DNA of 64,000 nt from Amycolatopsis sp. NBC_00345 (lineage in GTDB: Bacteria > Actinomycetota > Actinomycetes > Mycobacteriales > Pseudonocardiaceae). Positions 16,805-24,267 of the stretch are shown here, piece by piece. Position numbers and translations under genes: made by a program. How positions within the stretch are numbered: position 1 is the first letter of the stretch; every line of letters begins with the position of its first letter. The notes beneath the pieces were generated by a model, which was not told the DNA's origin, ran no database searches, and saw only the letters and a program-made list of their open reading frames with translations. Location: NCBI RefSeq assembly GCF_036116635.1, contig NZ_CP107995.1:1984001-2048000 (forward strand), in the 5' to 3' direction.

Positions 16805-17611
16805 TCAGCGGGCGGCCGCGGCTTTCGCCTTCTCGGTCAGGACGTCCCGCAGGCCGGTGACCCGGACCCCCGCCGCGTCGAGCGCGGTGCGCAACGACGT
16901 GCCGTTTTCGAGCACGGCGGGGTGATCGCCGTGCAGGAGCAGGACATCGGCGTCGTGGCCGAGCGGCACGACGTTCCCGTCGACCGAGCGCACCGTGCCC
17001 TCCCGCACGACCTGGACGGCGCGCTCGCCGATGAGCGCCGGATCGTGGATCAGGCCGCCGGGGTGCGAGCGGGCGACGGGCATGCCGTCGTCGCCGTACC
17101 CGCGGTCGGCGAGGAAGACGTAACCGACATCGAGGCCGCGCTTGCCGGCCTCCTGCGCGAGCAGCCCGCGCTGGCAGATCACGACGTAGTCCGGGTTGTA
17201 GGCGGCGACCGCGTCGGTGATGGCGCGGGCGTGCTTGGCGTCGGTCTGGGCGATCGAGCCCATGCGGCCGTGGGGCGCCACGTGGCTGATCGCCGCGCCG
17301 TGCACCTTCGCGAAGGCGTCGAGCGCCCCGAGCTGGTAGAGGACGTCCGTGCGGATCTCGTCTTCGGACGCCTCGATCAGCCGGCGGCCGAACCCGACGA
17401 GGTCCGGGTACCCGGGATGCGCGCCGAGCTCGATGCCGCGGGCGACGCAGTCGGCGACCGTCCGGTCCATGACGCGGGGGTCGCCCGCGTGGAAGCCGCA
17501 CGCGATGTTCGACGCGGTGACGAGCCCGAGCAGGGCGTTGTCGTCGCCGATCGTGTAGTTGCCGAAGCTCTCACCGAGATCGGCGACGACGGCCACTGAA
17601 GTGGTTCCCAT
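16805..17611 (-). CDS. PxpA/LamB-YcsF-like subunit, divergent
   Basis: 268 residues of the LamB/YcsF (5-oxoprolinase subunit A) family, a polysaccharide-deacetylase-like barrel. Clear family text: ADLGESFGNYTIGDD, SNIACGFHAGDPRVMDRTV, GIELGAHPGYPDLVGFGRR, FLADRGYGDDG and the C-terminal LLLHGDHP. The usual V-K-P-H-G-A-L-Y-N is VAPHGRMGS here: the lysine and aromatic are lost, and D-L-N-C-D-L-G-E is shortened to VVADLGES. The second gene of the transporter operon, it starts at ATG 17611, 26 bp after the transporter. A relative of 5-oxoprolinase acting on a different cyclic amide is plausible. Confidence 0.82.
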   Translation of the reverse strand: MGTTSVAVVADLGESFGNYTIGDDNALLGLVTASNIACGFHAGDPRVMDRTVADCVARGIELGAHPGYPDLVGFGRRLIEASEDEIRTDVLYQLGALDAFAKVHGAAISHVAPHGRMGSIAQTDAKHARAITDAVAAYNPDYVVICQRGLLAQEAGKRGLDVGYVFLADRGYGDDGMPVARSHPGGLIHDPALIGERAVQVVREGTVRSVDGNVVPLGHDADVLLLHGDHPAVLENGTSLRTALDAAGVRVTGLRDVLTEKAKAAAAR

Positions 17612-17637
17612 GGTGGTGTCTCCCGGGGTTGTGCGGT

Positions 17638-18975
17638 TCAGCCGGCTGCCAGCGGCTGGCCCTTGGTCTCGCGCAGGAACGCGATGGAGACCAGGGTGAT
17701 CAGGGCGGTCAGGATCGAGGCGAAGGCCGGGACCAGGCTGGACCCGGTGGACTTGATGAGCGCGGTCATCACCAGCGGGGCGCTGCCGCCGAAGATGACG
17801 GTCGAGATGTTGAAGCCGATGCTGTAGGCCGAATACCGCACGGTGGTGGGGAACATTTCGGCGAGCACGGTGTGGACCACCGCGGCGTGCCCGGAGAAGG
17901 CGATCGCGAGCACGACGGTGGCGATCGCCGCGAGCGCGAACGTGCCGGTGGTGATGAGCAGGAACATCGGGTAGGACACGACGGCCATCGCGACCGCCGA
18001 GACGGTGAGCACGGGCTTGCGGCCGACCCGGTCGGACAGGCGGGCCATCAGCGGGATGCAGATGACGATGGCGATCAGGCTGAACGCGGTGACGGCGAGC
18101 GCCGGCAGCATGGAGAAGTTGTGCCCTTCGCCGAGCGACGTCTTCAGGTAGGTCGGCATGTACACGAACAGCAGGTAGTACCCCGGGCCGTTCAGCGCGG
18201 GCAGGAAGATCGTGAGCGCGATCGCCTTCAGGTGGCGCCGCGAGGTGAACGTCGTCTTCAACGGGTTGCGCGGGACGCTGTTGCGCTCGCGCAACGCCTG
18301 GAAGTGCGGGGTTTCCTCCAGCCGGCGGCGGATGTAGAAGCCCACGTAGCCGAGGGGGACCGCCAGCAGGAACGGGAGGCGCCACGCCCAGGACGTCATG
18401 GTGCTGTCGCCGAGCGCGGTGATGAGGATGGCGGAGAAGACGCTGCCGAACATCAGCGCGACGAACGAGCCGACGGCGATGAAGCTCATCGCGAAGTTGC
18501 GCCGCGGGGTCGGCGCGTACTCGCCGACGAAGGACATCGCGCCGGCCACCTCCCCGCCGGCCGAGAAGCCCTGGAGCACCCTGAGCGCGACCAGCAGGAC
18601 GGGGGCGGCGACGCCGATCATCGCGTGCGAGGGGATGAGGCCGATCGCGGCGGTCGAGGCGGAGATGAGCACCAGCAAGGCGGCCAGCAGCGACTTCCGG
18701 CCCAGCCGGTCGCCGAGGTACCCGCAGATGATGCTGCCGAACGGGCGCGCGATGAAGCTGACGAGGAAGCCGACGTTGGTGAGCAGCAGCCCGCCGGCGC
18801 CGGCTTCGCCCATGATGTTGATTGCCAGGTACGTCCCCAGCAGTCCGTAGATCCCGTAGTCGTACCACTCGACGAAGGAGCCGATCGCGCCCGCGATGGT
18901 GGCTTTCCGGACGACCTGCCCGGAGGGCGCAACGATGTCGACCGCTGGAGGGCCGAGCTGATCTGACGTGGTCAT
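17638..18975 (-). CDS. MHS-family (major facilitator) metabolite:H+ symporter
   Basis: A 445-residue, 12-helix transporter of the metabolite:H+ symporter group (proline/betaine, citrate, shikimate types). Typical text: GSFVEWYDYGIYG at helix 1, FIARPFGSIICGYLGDRLGRK, VLQGFSAGGEVAGAMSFVGEYAP, WAWRLPFLLAVPLG and RRLEETPHF. It leads the operon with the Pxp-like genes, so it most likely imports their substrate. The gene starts at 18975, 112 bp from operator copy B, in a 257-bp divergent promoter region shared with the RraA operon. Confidence 0.88.
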   Translation of the reverse strand: MTTSDQLGPPAVDIVAPSGQVVRKATIAGAIGSFVEWYDYGIYGLLGTYLAINIMGEAGAGGLLLTNVGFLVSFIARPFGSIICGYLGDRLGRKSLLAALLVLISASTAAIGLIPSHAMIGVAAPVLLVALRVLQGFSAGGEVAGAMSFVGEYAPTPRRNFAMSFIAVGSFVALMFGSVFSAILITALGDSTMTSWAWRLPFLLAVPLGYVGFYIRRRLEETPHFQALRERNSVPRNPLKTTFTSRRHLKAIALTIFLPALNGPGYYLLFVYMPTYLKTSLGEGHNFSMLPALAVTAFSLIAIVICIPLMARLSDRVGRKPVLTVSAVAMAVVSYPMFLLITTGTFALAAIATVVLAIAFSGHAAVVHTVLAEMFPTTVRYSAYSIGFNISTVIFGGSAPLVMTALIKSTGSSLVPAFASILTALITLVSIAFLRETKGQPLAAG

Positions 18976-19087
18976 GAGTTCACCTTCGGTGTCGCGGACC
19001 CCGGGGAACGGTGTCCTGCCATCGTGCGCTGACCGCGGTCGGTGCCGGTAGCCACTCCATGTGACGGAGTGCGACCCGCATCGCAGA

Positions 19088-19110
19088 TGAGACTAGATTC
19101 TCATTTTGAG
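19088..19110. promoter_or_regulatory. Operator copy B of the TGAGA-N6-TCTCA family
   Basis: TGAGACTAGATTCTCA (19088-19103) is a 5-bp-arm palindrome, followed by a further half site TTTTGAG (19104-19110). It lies about 110 bp upstream of the MHS transporter start and 120-145 bp upstream of the RraA gene, in the divergent promoter region. It shares 14 of 16 bases with copy A. Confidence 0.75.
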
Positions 19111-19199
19111 GCGGTCAACCCTCTGCGTTAATGACCAGGTCAACTTTGGTTAGGGTCTTGTTTCCGGGCGATGACGAAGGCACAATCGCCACGACGAAA

Positions 19200-19223
19200 C
19201 GAGAACGTATTCGCATTTCGAGA
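19200..19223. promoter_or_regulatory. Operator copy C of the TGAGA-N6-TCTCA family
   Basis: CGAGAACGTATTCGCA (19200-19215) followed by TTTCGAGA (19216-19223) follows the same pattern of palindrome plus third half site, with one transition in each outer arm. It ends 9 bp before the RraA start, where a bound repressor would block transcription or translation start. It is the weakest match of the three. Confidence 0.6.
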
Positions 19224-19232
19224 CCGGACGGG

Positions 19233-19877
19233 ATGGACTCAGTGACCCAGGACAACGTGCGCGTGGGCAGGGAGTGGGAGCGCGTCGAGGAGAGCGTGCT
19301 GGAGCGGTTCCGTGAGCACTCCGTGGCCAATCTCGGCGACGCCCTCGACCGCCTCAACATCGTCGACGGCGGCATCGTGCCGACCTGGAGCGGGGCGAAG
19401 GCGGTCGGCTCGGCGCTGCCGGTGCTCACCGTCGCCGGCGACAACAAGGCCGTGATCGCCGCGCTCGACCACATCCGGCCCGGGGACATCCTCGTCATCA
19501 ACGCCTTCGGCTACGAAGGCCGCGCGATCGTCGGCGACAACCTGGCCCAGCGGTTCGCCGCGTTCGGAGCCGCCGGTGCGGTGATCGACGGCTACGTCCG
19601 GGACGGCGCGATCATCAAGGACCTCGGCGTCCCCGTCTTCGCCCGCGGGCTCACCCCGGCCGGCCCGTTCAAGAACGGGCCGGGCACGATCGGCGAACCG
19701 GTCGCCATCGGGGGCGTGGTCGTGCACCCCGGGGACATCGTCGCGGCCGACGACGACGGCGTGATCGTCATCCCGCAGCACCGCGTCGAAGAGGCCCTCA
19801 CGGCGGTCAAGGAGATCGTCGCCCGCGAGGCGCGGCTGGACGCCGAGGTGGCCGAGCTGCGGAGCCGGCCGGCCTGA
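19233..19877 (+). CDS. RraA-fold aldolase/decarboxylase (HMG/CHA aldolase type)
   Basis: 214 residues of the RraA family, which includes 4-hydroxy-4-methyl-2-oxoglutarate aldolase / oxaloacetate decarboxylase. Motifs: SVANLGDALDRLN, RPGDILVINAFGYEGRAIVGDN, GAVIDGYVRDGAIIKDLGVPVFARG (the R-D metal/substrate pair) and HPGDIVAADDDGVIVIP. I chose ATG 19233 because the residues before it overlap operator C and are not family-like; GTG 19242 is an alternative. The first gene of a four-gene operon, it overlaps the next by 1 bp. It probably splits a 2-oxo-4-hydroxy acid to pyruvate. Confidence 0.82.
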   Translation: MDSVTQDNVRVGREWERVEESVLERFREHSVANLGDALDRLNIVDGGIVPTWSGAKAVGSALPVLTVAGDNKAVIAALDHIRPGDILVINAFGYEGRAIVGDNLAQRFAAFGAAGAVIDGYVRDGAIIKDLGVPVFARGLTPAGPFKNGPGTIGEPVAIGGVVVHPGDIVAADDDGVIVIPQHRVEEALTAVKEIVAREARLDAEVAELRSRPA

Positions 19878-20944
19878 TGGGAACCGAGGCCCACACACCG
19901 AACCGGCTCCGGGTCGCGGTCGCCGCGCCGTTGTCCGAGGCGAACCGCGCCCGCATCCGCGAACTGGAACCCCGTGTCGACTTGGCGCTCGACCACGACC
20001 TCCTGCCGCCGATGCGCTGGCCCGCCGACTTCGCCGGCGACCCGTCCTGGCGGCGGACGCCCGGGCAGCAGCGCGCTTACGAGGCGGCCATCGACTCGGC
20101 CGACGCCCTCTACGGCATTCCCGACGTCGATCCCGCGGCCCTGGCGCGAGCGGTCCGCTCGAACGACCGGCTGCGCTGGGTGCACACGATGGCCGCCGGT
20201 GGTGGCGGCCAGGTCCAGGCGGCCGGGCTCACCGCCGGCGAGCTCGAACGCGTTGTCTTCACCACCTCCGCGGGGGTGCACGGGGGACCGCTCGCCGAAT
20301 TCGCCGTCTTCGGCGTGCTCGCCGGGGCCAAGAGCCTGCCGCGGCTGAACCGCCAGCAGCGTGACCGCGAGTGGAGCGGCCGGTGGACGATGAAGCAACT
20401 CGTTGACCAGACGGTGCTCGTGCTCGGCCTCGGCGGGATCGGCCGGGTCGTCGCGCGGAAGCTCCACGCGCTCGGCGTGACGGTGGTCGGGGTGAGCCGG
20501 CGCCAGGTCGCCGTCGAGGGGGTGGCCCGGGTCGTCCATCCCGACCGGCTGACCGAGGTGGCCCCGGACGTCGACGCCGTGGTGAACACCCTGCCCGGCA
20601 CCGCGGCGACCGGGCACCTGCTCGGCCGCCGGGTGTTCGATGCCCTCCGGCCCGGCGCCACCCTGGTGAACGTCGGCCGCGGCAGCGTCGTCGACGAAGC
20701 CGCCTTGATCGACGCACTCGAGTCCGGACAGATCGGGTTCGCTGCCCTCGACGTCTTCGAAACAGAGCCACTGCCCGTCGACAGTCCACTCTGGACCCAT
20801 GGGAACGTGCTGGTGAGCCCGCACACCGCCGCGCTCGACGTCGCGGAGGACCGCCGCATCGCGGAACTGTTCGCCGCCAACGCCACGCGCCTGCTCGACG
20901 GCGGTAGCCTGCTGAACCGCGTGAACACCCTCGAGTTCTACTGA
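19877..20944 (+). CDS. D-isomer-specific 2-hydroxyacid dehydrogenase (NAD-type)
   Basis: 355 residues. The C-terminal half holds the nucleotide-binding core TVLVLGLGGIGRVVARKLHALG, then PGTAATGHLL, TLVNVGRGSVVDEAALIDAL (catalytic Arg region), ALDVFETEPLP (Glu) and SPHTA (His), the R-E-H triad of the family. The N-terminal half is less conserved but has the substrate loop region TSAGVHGGPLAEFAVFGVLAG. It reduces a 2-oxoacid to a D-2-hydroxyacid or the reverse. Its ATG overlaps the RraA stop by 1 bp, so the two are co-translated. GyaR/glyoxylate-reductase-like; substrate not visible. Confidence 0.87.
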   Translation: MGTEAHTPNRLRVAVAAPLSEANRARIRELEPRVDLALDHDLLPPMRWPADFAGDPSWRRTPGQQRAYEAAIDSADALYGIPDVDPAALARAVRSNDRLRWVHTMAAGGGGQVQAAGLTAGELERVVFTTSAGVHGGPLAEFAVFGVLAGAKSLPRLNRQQRDREWSGRWTMKQLVDQTVLVLGLGGIGRVVARKLHALGVTVVGVSRRQVAVEGVARVVHPDRLTEVAPDVDAVVNTLPGTAATGHLLGRRVFDALRPGATLVNVGRGSVVDEAALIDALESGQIGFAALDVFETEPLPVDSPLWTHGNVLVSPHTAALDVAEDRRIAELFAANATRLLDGGSLLNRVNTLEFY

Positions 20945-20958
20945 CCAGGAAAGAAAAC

Positions 20959-21729
20959 ATGCCTTCAGTCTTCGACCTCACCGGCCGCGTCGCCCTGGTC
21001 ACCGGTTCGAGCCGCGGGATCGGGCTCGCCATCGCCGAGGGGCTCGCCGACGCCGGGGCCACGATCGTGCTCAACGGCCTCGACCCGGCCCGGCTGGAAG
21101 ACACGCGCGCGAGGCTGGCCCAGCGGTTCGGCGACGACCGGATCGCGGCCCGGGCGTTCGACATCGTCGAGGAAGCCGCGGTGGCCGCGGCCGTCGAGTC
21201 GATCGAGACCGACGTGGGCGCGATCGACGTGCTCGTCAACAACGCCGGGATCCAGCACCGCGAACCCCTGCTCGAAGTGAGCCTCGCGGACTGGCGGCGT
21301 GTGGTGGACATCGACCTCACCGGCGCCTTCCTGGTGGGCCGCACGGTCGCCGCGCGGATGCTGCCGCGCCGGGCCGGGAAGATCGTCAACATCTGCTCGG
21401 TGCAGACCGACCTGGCCCGGCCGACCATCGGCCCGTACACCGCGGCGAAGGGCGCGCTGCGCAACCTCACGCGGGCGATGACCGCGGAATGGGCCGGCGA
21501 CGGGCTGCAGGTCAACGCGATCGCACCCGGGTACATCCACACCGAGATGACGCAGAACCTGGTGGACGACGAGGAGTTCAACAGCTGGATCCTCGGCCGC
21601 ACCCCGGCTCGCCGCTGGGGGACGGTGGCCGACCTGGTCGGTCCCGCGGTGTGGCTGTCCTCCCACGCGTCGGACTACGTCAACGGACAGGTCATCTTCG
21701 TCGACGGCGGCATGACCGTCGTCGTCTGA
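20959..21729 (+). CDS. SDR oxidoreductase, gluconate 5-dehydrogenase-like
   Basis: 256 residues: FDLTGRVALVTGSSRGIGLAIAEGLADAG, LVNNAGIQHREPL, the catalytic YTAAKGALRNLTRAMT and NAIAPGYIHTEMTQNLVDD. The N-I-Q-H/R-x-P loop after N-N-A-G and the F-x-x-W-x-x-x-R-T-P-A-x-R-W-G stretch are what I expect in gluconate 5-dehydrogenase (IdnO)-type SDRs. It follows the hydroxyacid dehydrogenase by 14 bp and precedes an IdnD-like dehydrogenase by 14 bp, as in idonate operons. It probably interconverts a sugar acid and its keto form. Confidence 0.82.
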   Translation: MPSVFDLTGRVALVTGSSRGIGLAIAEGLADAGATIVLNGLDPARLEDTRARLAQRFGDDRIAARAFDIVEEAAVAAAVESIETDVGAIDVLVNNAGIQHREPLLEVSLADWRRVVDIDLTGAFLVGRTVAARMLPRRAGKIVNICSVQTDLARPTIGPYTAAKGALRNLTRAMTAEWAGDGLQVNAIAPGYIHTEMTQNLVDDEEFNSWILGRTPARRWGTVADLVGPAVWLSSHASDYVNGQVIFVDGGMTVVV

Positions 21730-21743
21730 GAACGGAGCAGCAC

Positions 21744-22772
21744 ATGACAACCACCACCGCCGTGGTCGCCCACGCCGCCGACGACCTGCGCGTCGAGCCG
21801 ATCGCCGTCCGCGCGCCGGGGCCGGCCGACGCCGTGGTCGCCATCGCCTACGGCGGCATCTGCGGGTCGGACCTCCACTACTGGCGTCACGGCGCCGTCG
21901 GCGAATCCGTCCTGCGCGCGCCGATGGTGCTGGGGCACGAAGTGGCCGGGACCGTCACGAGCGCCGCGGCCGACGGGACCGGACCGGCCGCCGGCACCCC
22001 GGTCACCGTCCACCCGGCCACACGTGAGCCGACCGGCGTCCGGTTTCCGGAGAACAGCCCCAATCTTTCGCCCGGGGTGCGTTATCTCGGTTCGGCCGCA
22101 CGGTTTCCCCACACCGAGGGCGCCTTCGCCCGCGAGGTCGTGCTTCCGGCGACGATGCTGCGTGCCCTGCCCGCCGGCCTCGACCTCCGTGCCGCGGCGC
22201 TCGCCGAACCGGCCAGCGTCGCCTGGCACGCCGTTTCGCAGGCCGGAGACCTGCGAGGCAAACGCGTACTCGTGGTCGGGAGCGGCCCCATCGGCGCACT
22301 GGCCGTGGCCGTCGCCCACCGAGCCGGCGCGGCCGGGATCGTGGCGGTCGACGTGCACGACAAGCCGCTCGAGATCGCGGCCGCCGTCGGAGCCACGCGA
22401 GTGCTCAAAGCCACCGACGCCGAGGCCATCGCCGCGGTTGATGCCGACGTCGTGATCGAGTCCTCCGGCCACCACCGCGGCCTGGCCTCCGCCATCGCCG
22501 GCGCCACCCGCGGCGGCACGGTTGTCCTGGTCGGGATGCTGCCGCGAGGCGACCAGCCGGTACCGGTGGCGTCGGCGATCACGCGGGAGCTGCGGCTCGT
22601 CGGTTCGTTGCGCTTCAACGACGAGATCGACGAGGTGATCACGGCGCTCGCCGACGGCTCACTGAAGATTGACCCGGTCGTCACCCACGTCTTCCCGGTC
22701 GAGGAGGCTTTGACGGCCTTCGCGACGGCCGCTGACGCCTCGGTGTCCGGCAAGGTGCTTCTCGCTTTCTGA
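21744..22772 (+). CDS. L-idonate 5-dehydrogenase-like MDR, structural-zinc cysteines missing
   Basis: 342 residues, medium-chain dehydrogenase. Catalytic-zinc residues are present: C and D in GGICGSDLHYWRHG, GHEVAG, and AALAEPASVAWHA; the nucleotide site is VLVVGSGPIGALAVAVAHRAG, and RYLGSAARFPHTEGAFAREV is close to IdnD text. The region that normally carries four structural-zinc cysteines (C-x2-C-x2-C-x7-C) reads HPATREPTGVRFPENSPNLS, with none. It starts at ATG 21744, the last gene of the RraA operon, and converges on the next gene. Reversible oxidation of a sugar acid is likely; stability or quaternary form may be altered. Confidence 0.82.
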   Translation: MTTTTAVVAHAADDLRVEPIAVRAPGPADAVVAIAYGGICGSDLHYWRHGAVGESVLRAPMVLGHEVAGTVTSAAADGTGPAAGTPVTVHPATREPTGVRFPENSPNLSPGVRYLGSAARFPHTEGAFAREVVLPATMLRALPAGLDLRAAALAEPASVAWHAVSQAGDLRGKRVLVVGSGPIGALAVAVAHRAGAAGIVAVDVHDKPLEIAAAVGATRVLKATDAEAIAAVDADVVIESSGHHRGLASAIAGATRGGTVVLVGMLPRGDQPVPVASAITRELRLVGSLRFNDEIDEVITALADGSLKIDPVVTHVFPVEEALTAFATAADASVSGKVLLAF

Positions 22773-22786
22773 CCTTCTTCGGCAGC

Positions 22787-23524
22787 TCAGTCCTGCCGGG
22801 CGAGGATGGCGGCCGCGGCCGCGACGAGTTCGGCGTTTCCGGTGGTGACGCGGCCGTCGGGCAAGGTGTGGGTGTCTTCGATGCCGGTGCGGATGCCGTG
22901 GCCCCGCGCCGCCGCGCGCCGGCTCACCGCCCACGAGGCGGCGCCGATGCCGTGGTGGAGCTGCTCCAGCGAAACCCCGGCCTTGGCCAGGATGGACTCC
23001 ATCGCCGCCGCGGTCGCCAGGGCTTCCTCGGGATCGAGGACCAGCGCCTCGACCGCGACCCGCTCGTACCGCGAATACGCGCCTCGCGCGACGAATGTTT
23101 CCGCGTCGCTGATGGACAGAACGCAGGCTTCGACACCGACGCCGCGCCGGATCAGCAGCTCGCTCAGCTCGGTGATGCCGTCTTCTCCCTGATTGGCGGG
23201 GATCAGGTCGGGCAGGTCGGTCCACGCCGCGACCGTCGCGTAGCGGGCGTCCGGGTCCGGCTCGATCGCGGCGAAGGTCGTCATGGAGATCGGGATGTCC
23301 GGGCAGGCCCGCCGGATCGCGCGCAACGTGCGGGACACCGGCCCCGCCGCGAGCGTCTCCTCACCGTTGTCGTCGAACGCGTGCGCGTGGAGCATCGTCG
23401 CGCCGGCGGCGACCGAAGCCGCCGCGTCGGCGGCGATTTCGTCGGGAGTCTTCGGCATCGCGGGATGGGTGCTGTCGCCGTTGAGCGCGGCTTGCAGGGC
23501 CGGCGGCCCCGGGTGTGTTGTCAT
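22787..23524 (-). CDS. BKACE (3-keto acid cleavage enzyme, DUF849) family protein
   Basis: 245 residues, shorter than the usual 275-310. It has the DUF849 barrel marks: MLHAHAFDDNGEETL (metal His pair), ISMTTFAAIEPDP, GVGVEACVLSI and the C-terminal IRTGIEDTHTLPDGRVTTGNAELV. These enzymes use acetyl-CoA and Zn2+ to split beta-keto acids into a CoA ester and acetoacetate. Here R replaces H in the family's H-x-H-x-R-like start region, and the central segment is short. Start: ATG 23524, with a GTG at 23533 possible. It is divergent from a CGNR regulator and may belong to the same catabolic block. Confidence 0.72.
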   Translation of the reverse strand: MTTHPGPPALQAALNGDSTHPAMPKTPDEIAADAAASVAAGATMLHAHAFDDNGEETLAAGPVSRTLRAIRRACPDIPISMTTFAAIEPDPDARYATVAAWTDLPDLIPANQGEDGITELSELLIRRGVGVEACVLSISDAETFVARGAYSRYERVAVEALVLDPEEALATAAAMESILAKAGVSLEQLHHGIGAASWAVSRRAAARGHGIRTGIEDTHTLPDGRVTTGNAELVAAAAAILARQD

Positions 23525-23543
23525 CGGCCTCACGTCTCGTCAT

Positions 23544-23565
23544 GGTTAAACTGGAGTTTCAAACC
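23544..23565. promoter_or_regulatory. Palindrome between the BKACE-like and CGNR genes
   Basis: AAACT-GG-AGTTT (23548-23559) is a perfect 5-bp inverted repeat, flanked by GGTT (23544-23547) and AACC (23562-23565). It sits 20 bp from one start and 24 bp from the other in the 65-bp divergent gap, the expected place for an operator of the CGNR-type regulator. Confidence 0.5.
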
Positions 23566-23589
23566 TGACCCTAGCGGAAGTGTGCTGAC

Positions 23590-24141
23590 GTGCAAGTGAT
23601 CCTGGACGACTACGTGTGGTCCGCGGGGGTGGCGACCGACCTGGTGAACACCGCCGCGCTGGTCTGGAGCGACGGTCACGACCGCCTCCCCGATACGGCC
23701 GCGCTCCGGGAATTTCTGGCCGACCACGGCTTGCCTCCGCTCGGTGCCGACGGTGCGGCCGCCGATCGTGAGCTAGTCGCGGTCCATCGTCTACGCGATC
23801 GGCTTCGCGCCGTGCTGGAGCACCCCGAACCGGCCCGCGCCACCGATCTCGCCGCGGCTGCCGGGACCCTCACCATCAGCGCGCCTGAGCGGAGCTGGTC
23901 GCTCACGGTCCCCGACGGCACCCCGCCACGCGCGTTGCTGAGCACGGTCGCCGGCGCCGGCGTTCTCGGCGCCCTGCTCCATCTCGGGCCCGAGCGCTTC
24001 CGGCGGTGCGAAGCCGGTTGCCTGGGGTTGTTCATCGACACCAGCCGGGCCGGGCGACGCCGCTTCTGCATGCCTCGCCTGTGCGGAAGCCGGGTCAACG
24101 CGGCGAACTACCGCGCCCGGCAACGGAACACCCACTCCTGA
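23590..24141 (+). CDS. CGNR zinc finger / ABATE-domain regulator
   Basis: 183 residues. The N-terminal ABATE-type stress-sensing domain (LVNTAALVW..., LREFLADHGL) leads to a C-terminal zinc finger FRRCEAGCLGLFIDTSRAGRRRFCMPRLCGSR, in which four cysteines are spaced as in the CGNR family. The signature itself reads CGSR, not CGNR. GTG 23590 is the only sensible start. Such proteins bind DNA near their own gene, fitting the palindrome just upstream and control of the divergent BKACE-like gene. Confidence 0.85.
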   Translation: MQVILDDYVWSAGVATDLVNTAALVWSDGHDRLPDTAALREFLADHGLPPLGADGAAADRELVAVHRLRDRLRAVLEHPEPARATDLAAAAGTLTISAPERSWSLTVPDGTPPRALLSTVAGAGVLGALLHLGPERFRRCEAGCLGLFIDTSRAGRRRFCMPRLCGSRVNAANYRARQRNTHS

Positions 24142-24194
24142 ATTGACTGACGCGGAGCCGGCCCAGCCGTGACAGGACCGTGACTGGAGGCCGG

Positions 24195-24222
24195 TTGACT
24201 CTCCCGGTGTTATCGCTAACAC
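24195..24222 (+). promoter_or_regulatory. Promoter and LacI-type operator of the arabinose regulator
   Basis: GTGTTATCGCTAACAC (24207-24222) is a 6-bp-arm LacI-type palindrome. TTGACT (24195-24200) and TAACAC (24217-24222), 16 bp apart, make a -35/-10 pair, so the operator covers the -10 box. This predicts negative autoregulation of the regulator gene at 24268. Confidence 0.7.
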
Positions 24223-24267
24223 TGCTTTCGGTCCTCAAGCCCGGGGACGGCGTGGTGGAGGGGTGCG

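Noticed and set aside
15064..17611. Straight annotation as 5-oxoprolinase pxpABC
   Set aside because: Family membership is clear, but several hallmark motifs are changed in all three subunits, so gene symbols were withheld.
24150..24190. Direct repeat of CCGTGAC and distant GGCCGG arms after the CGNR gene
   Set aside because: Short, loop too long for a terminator and no link to a regulator; nothing convincing in this gap apart from the LacI operator.
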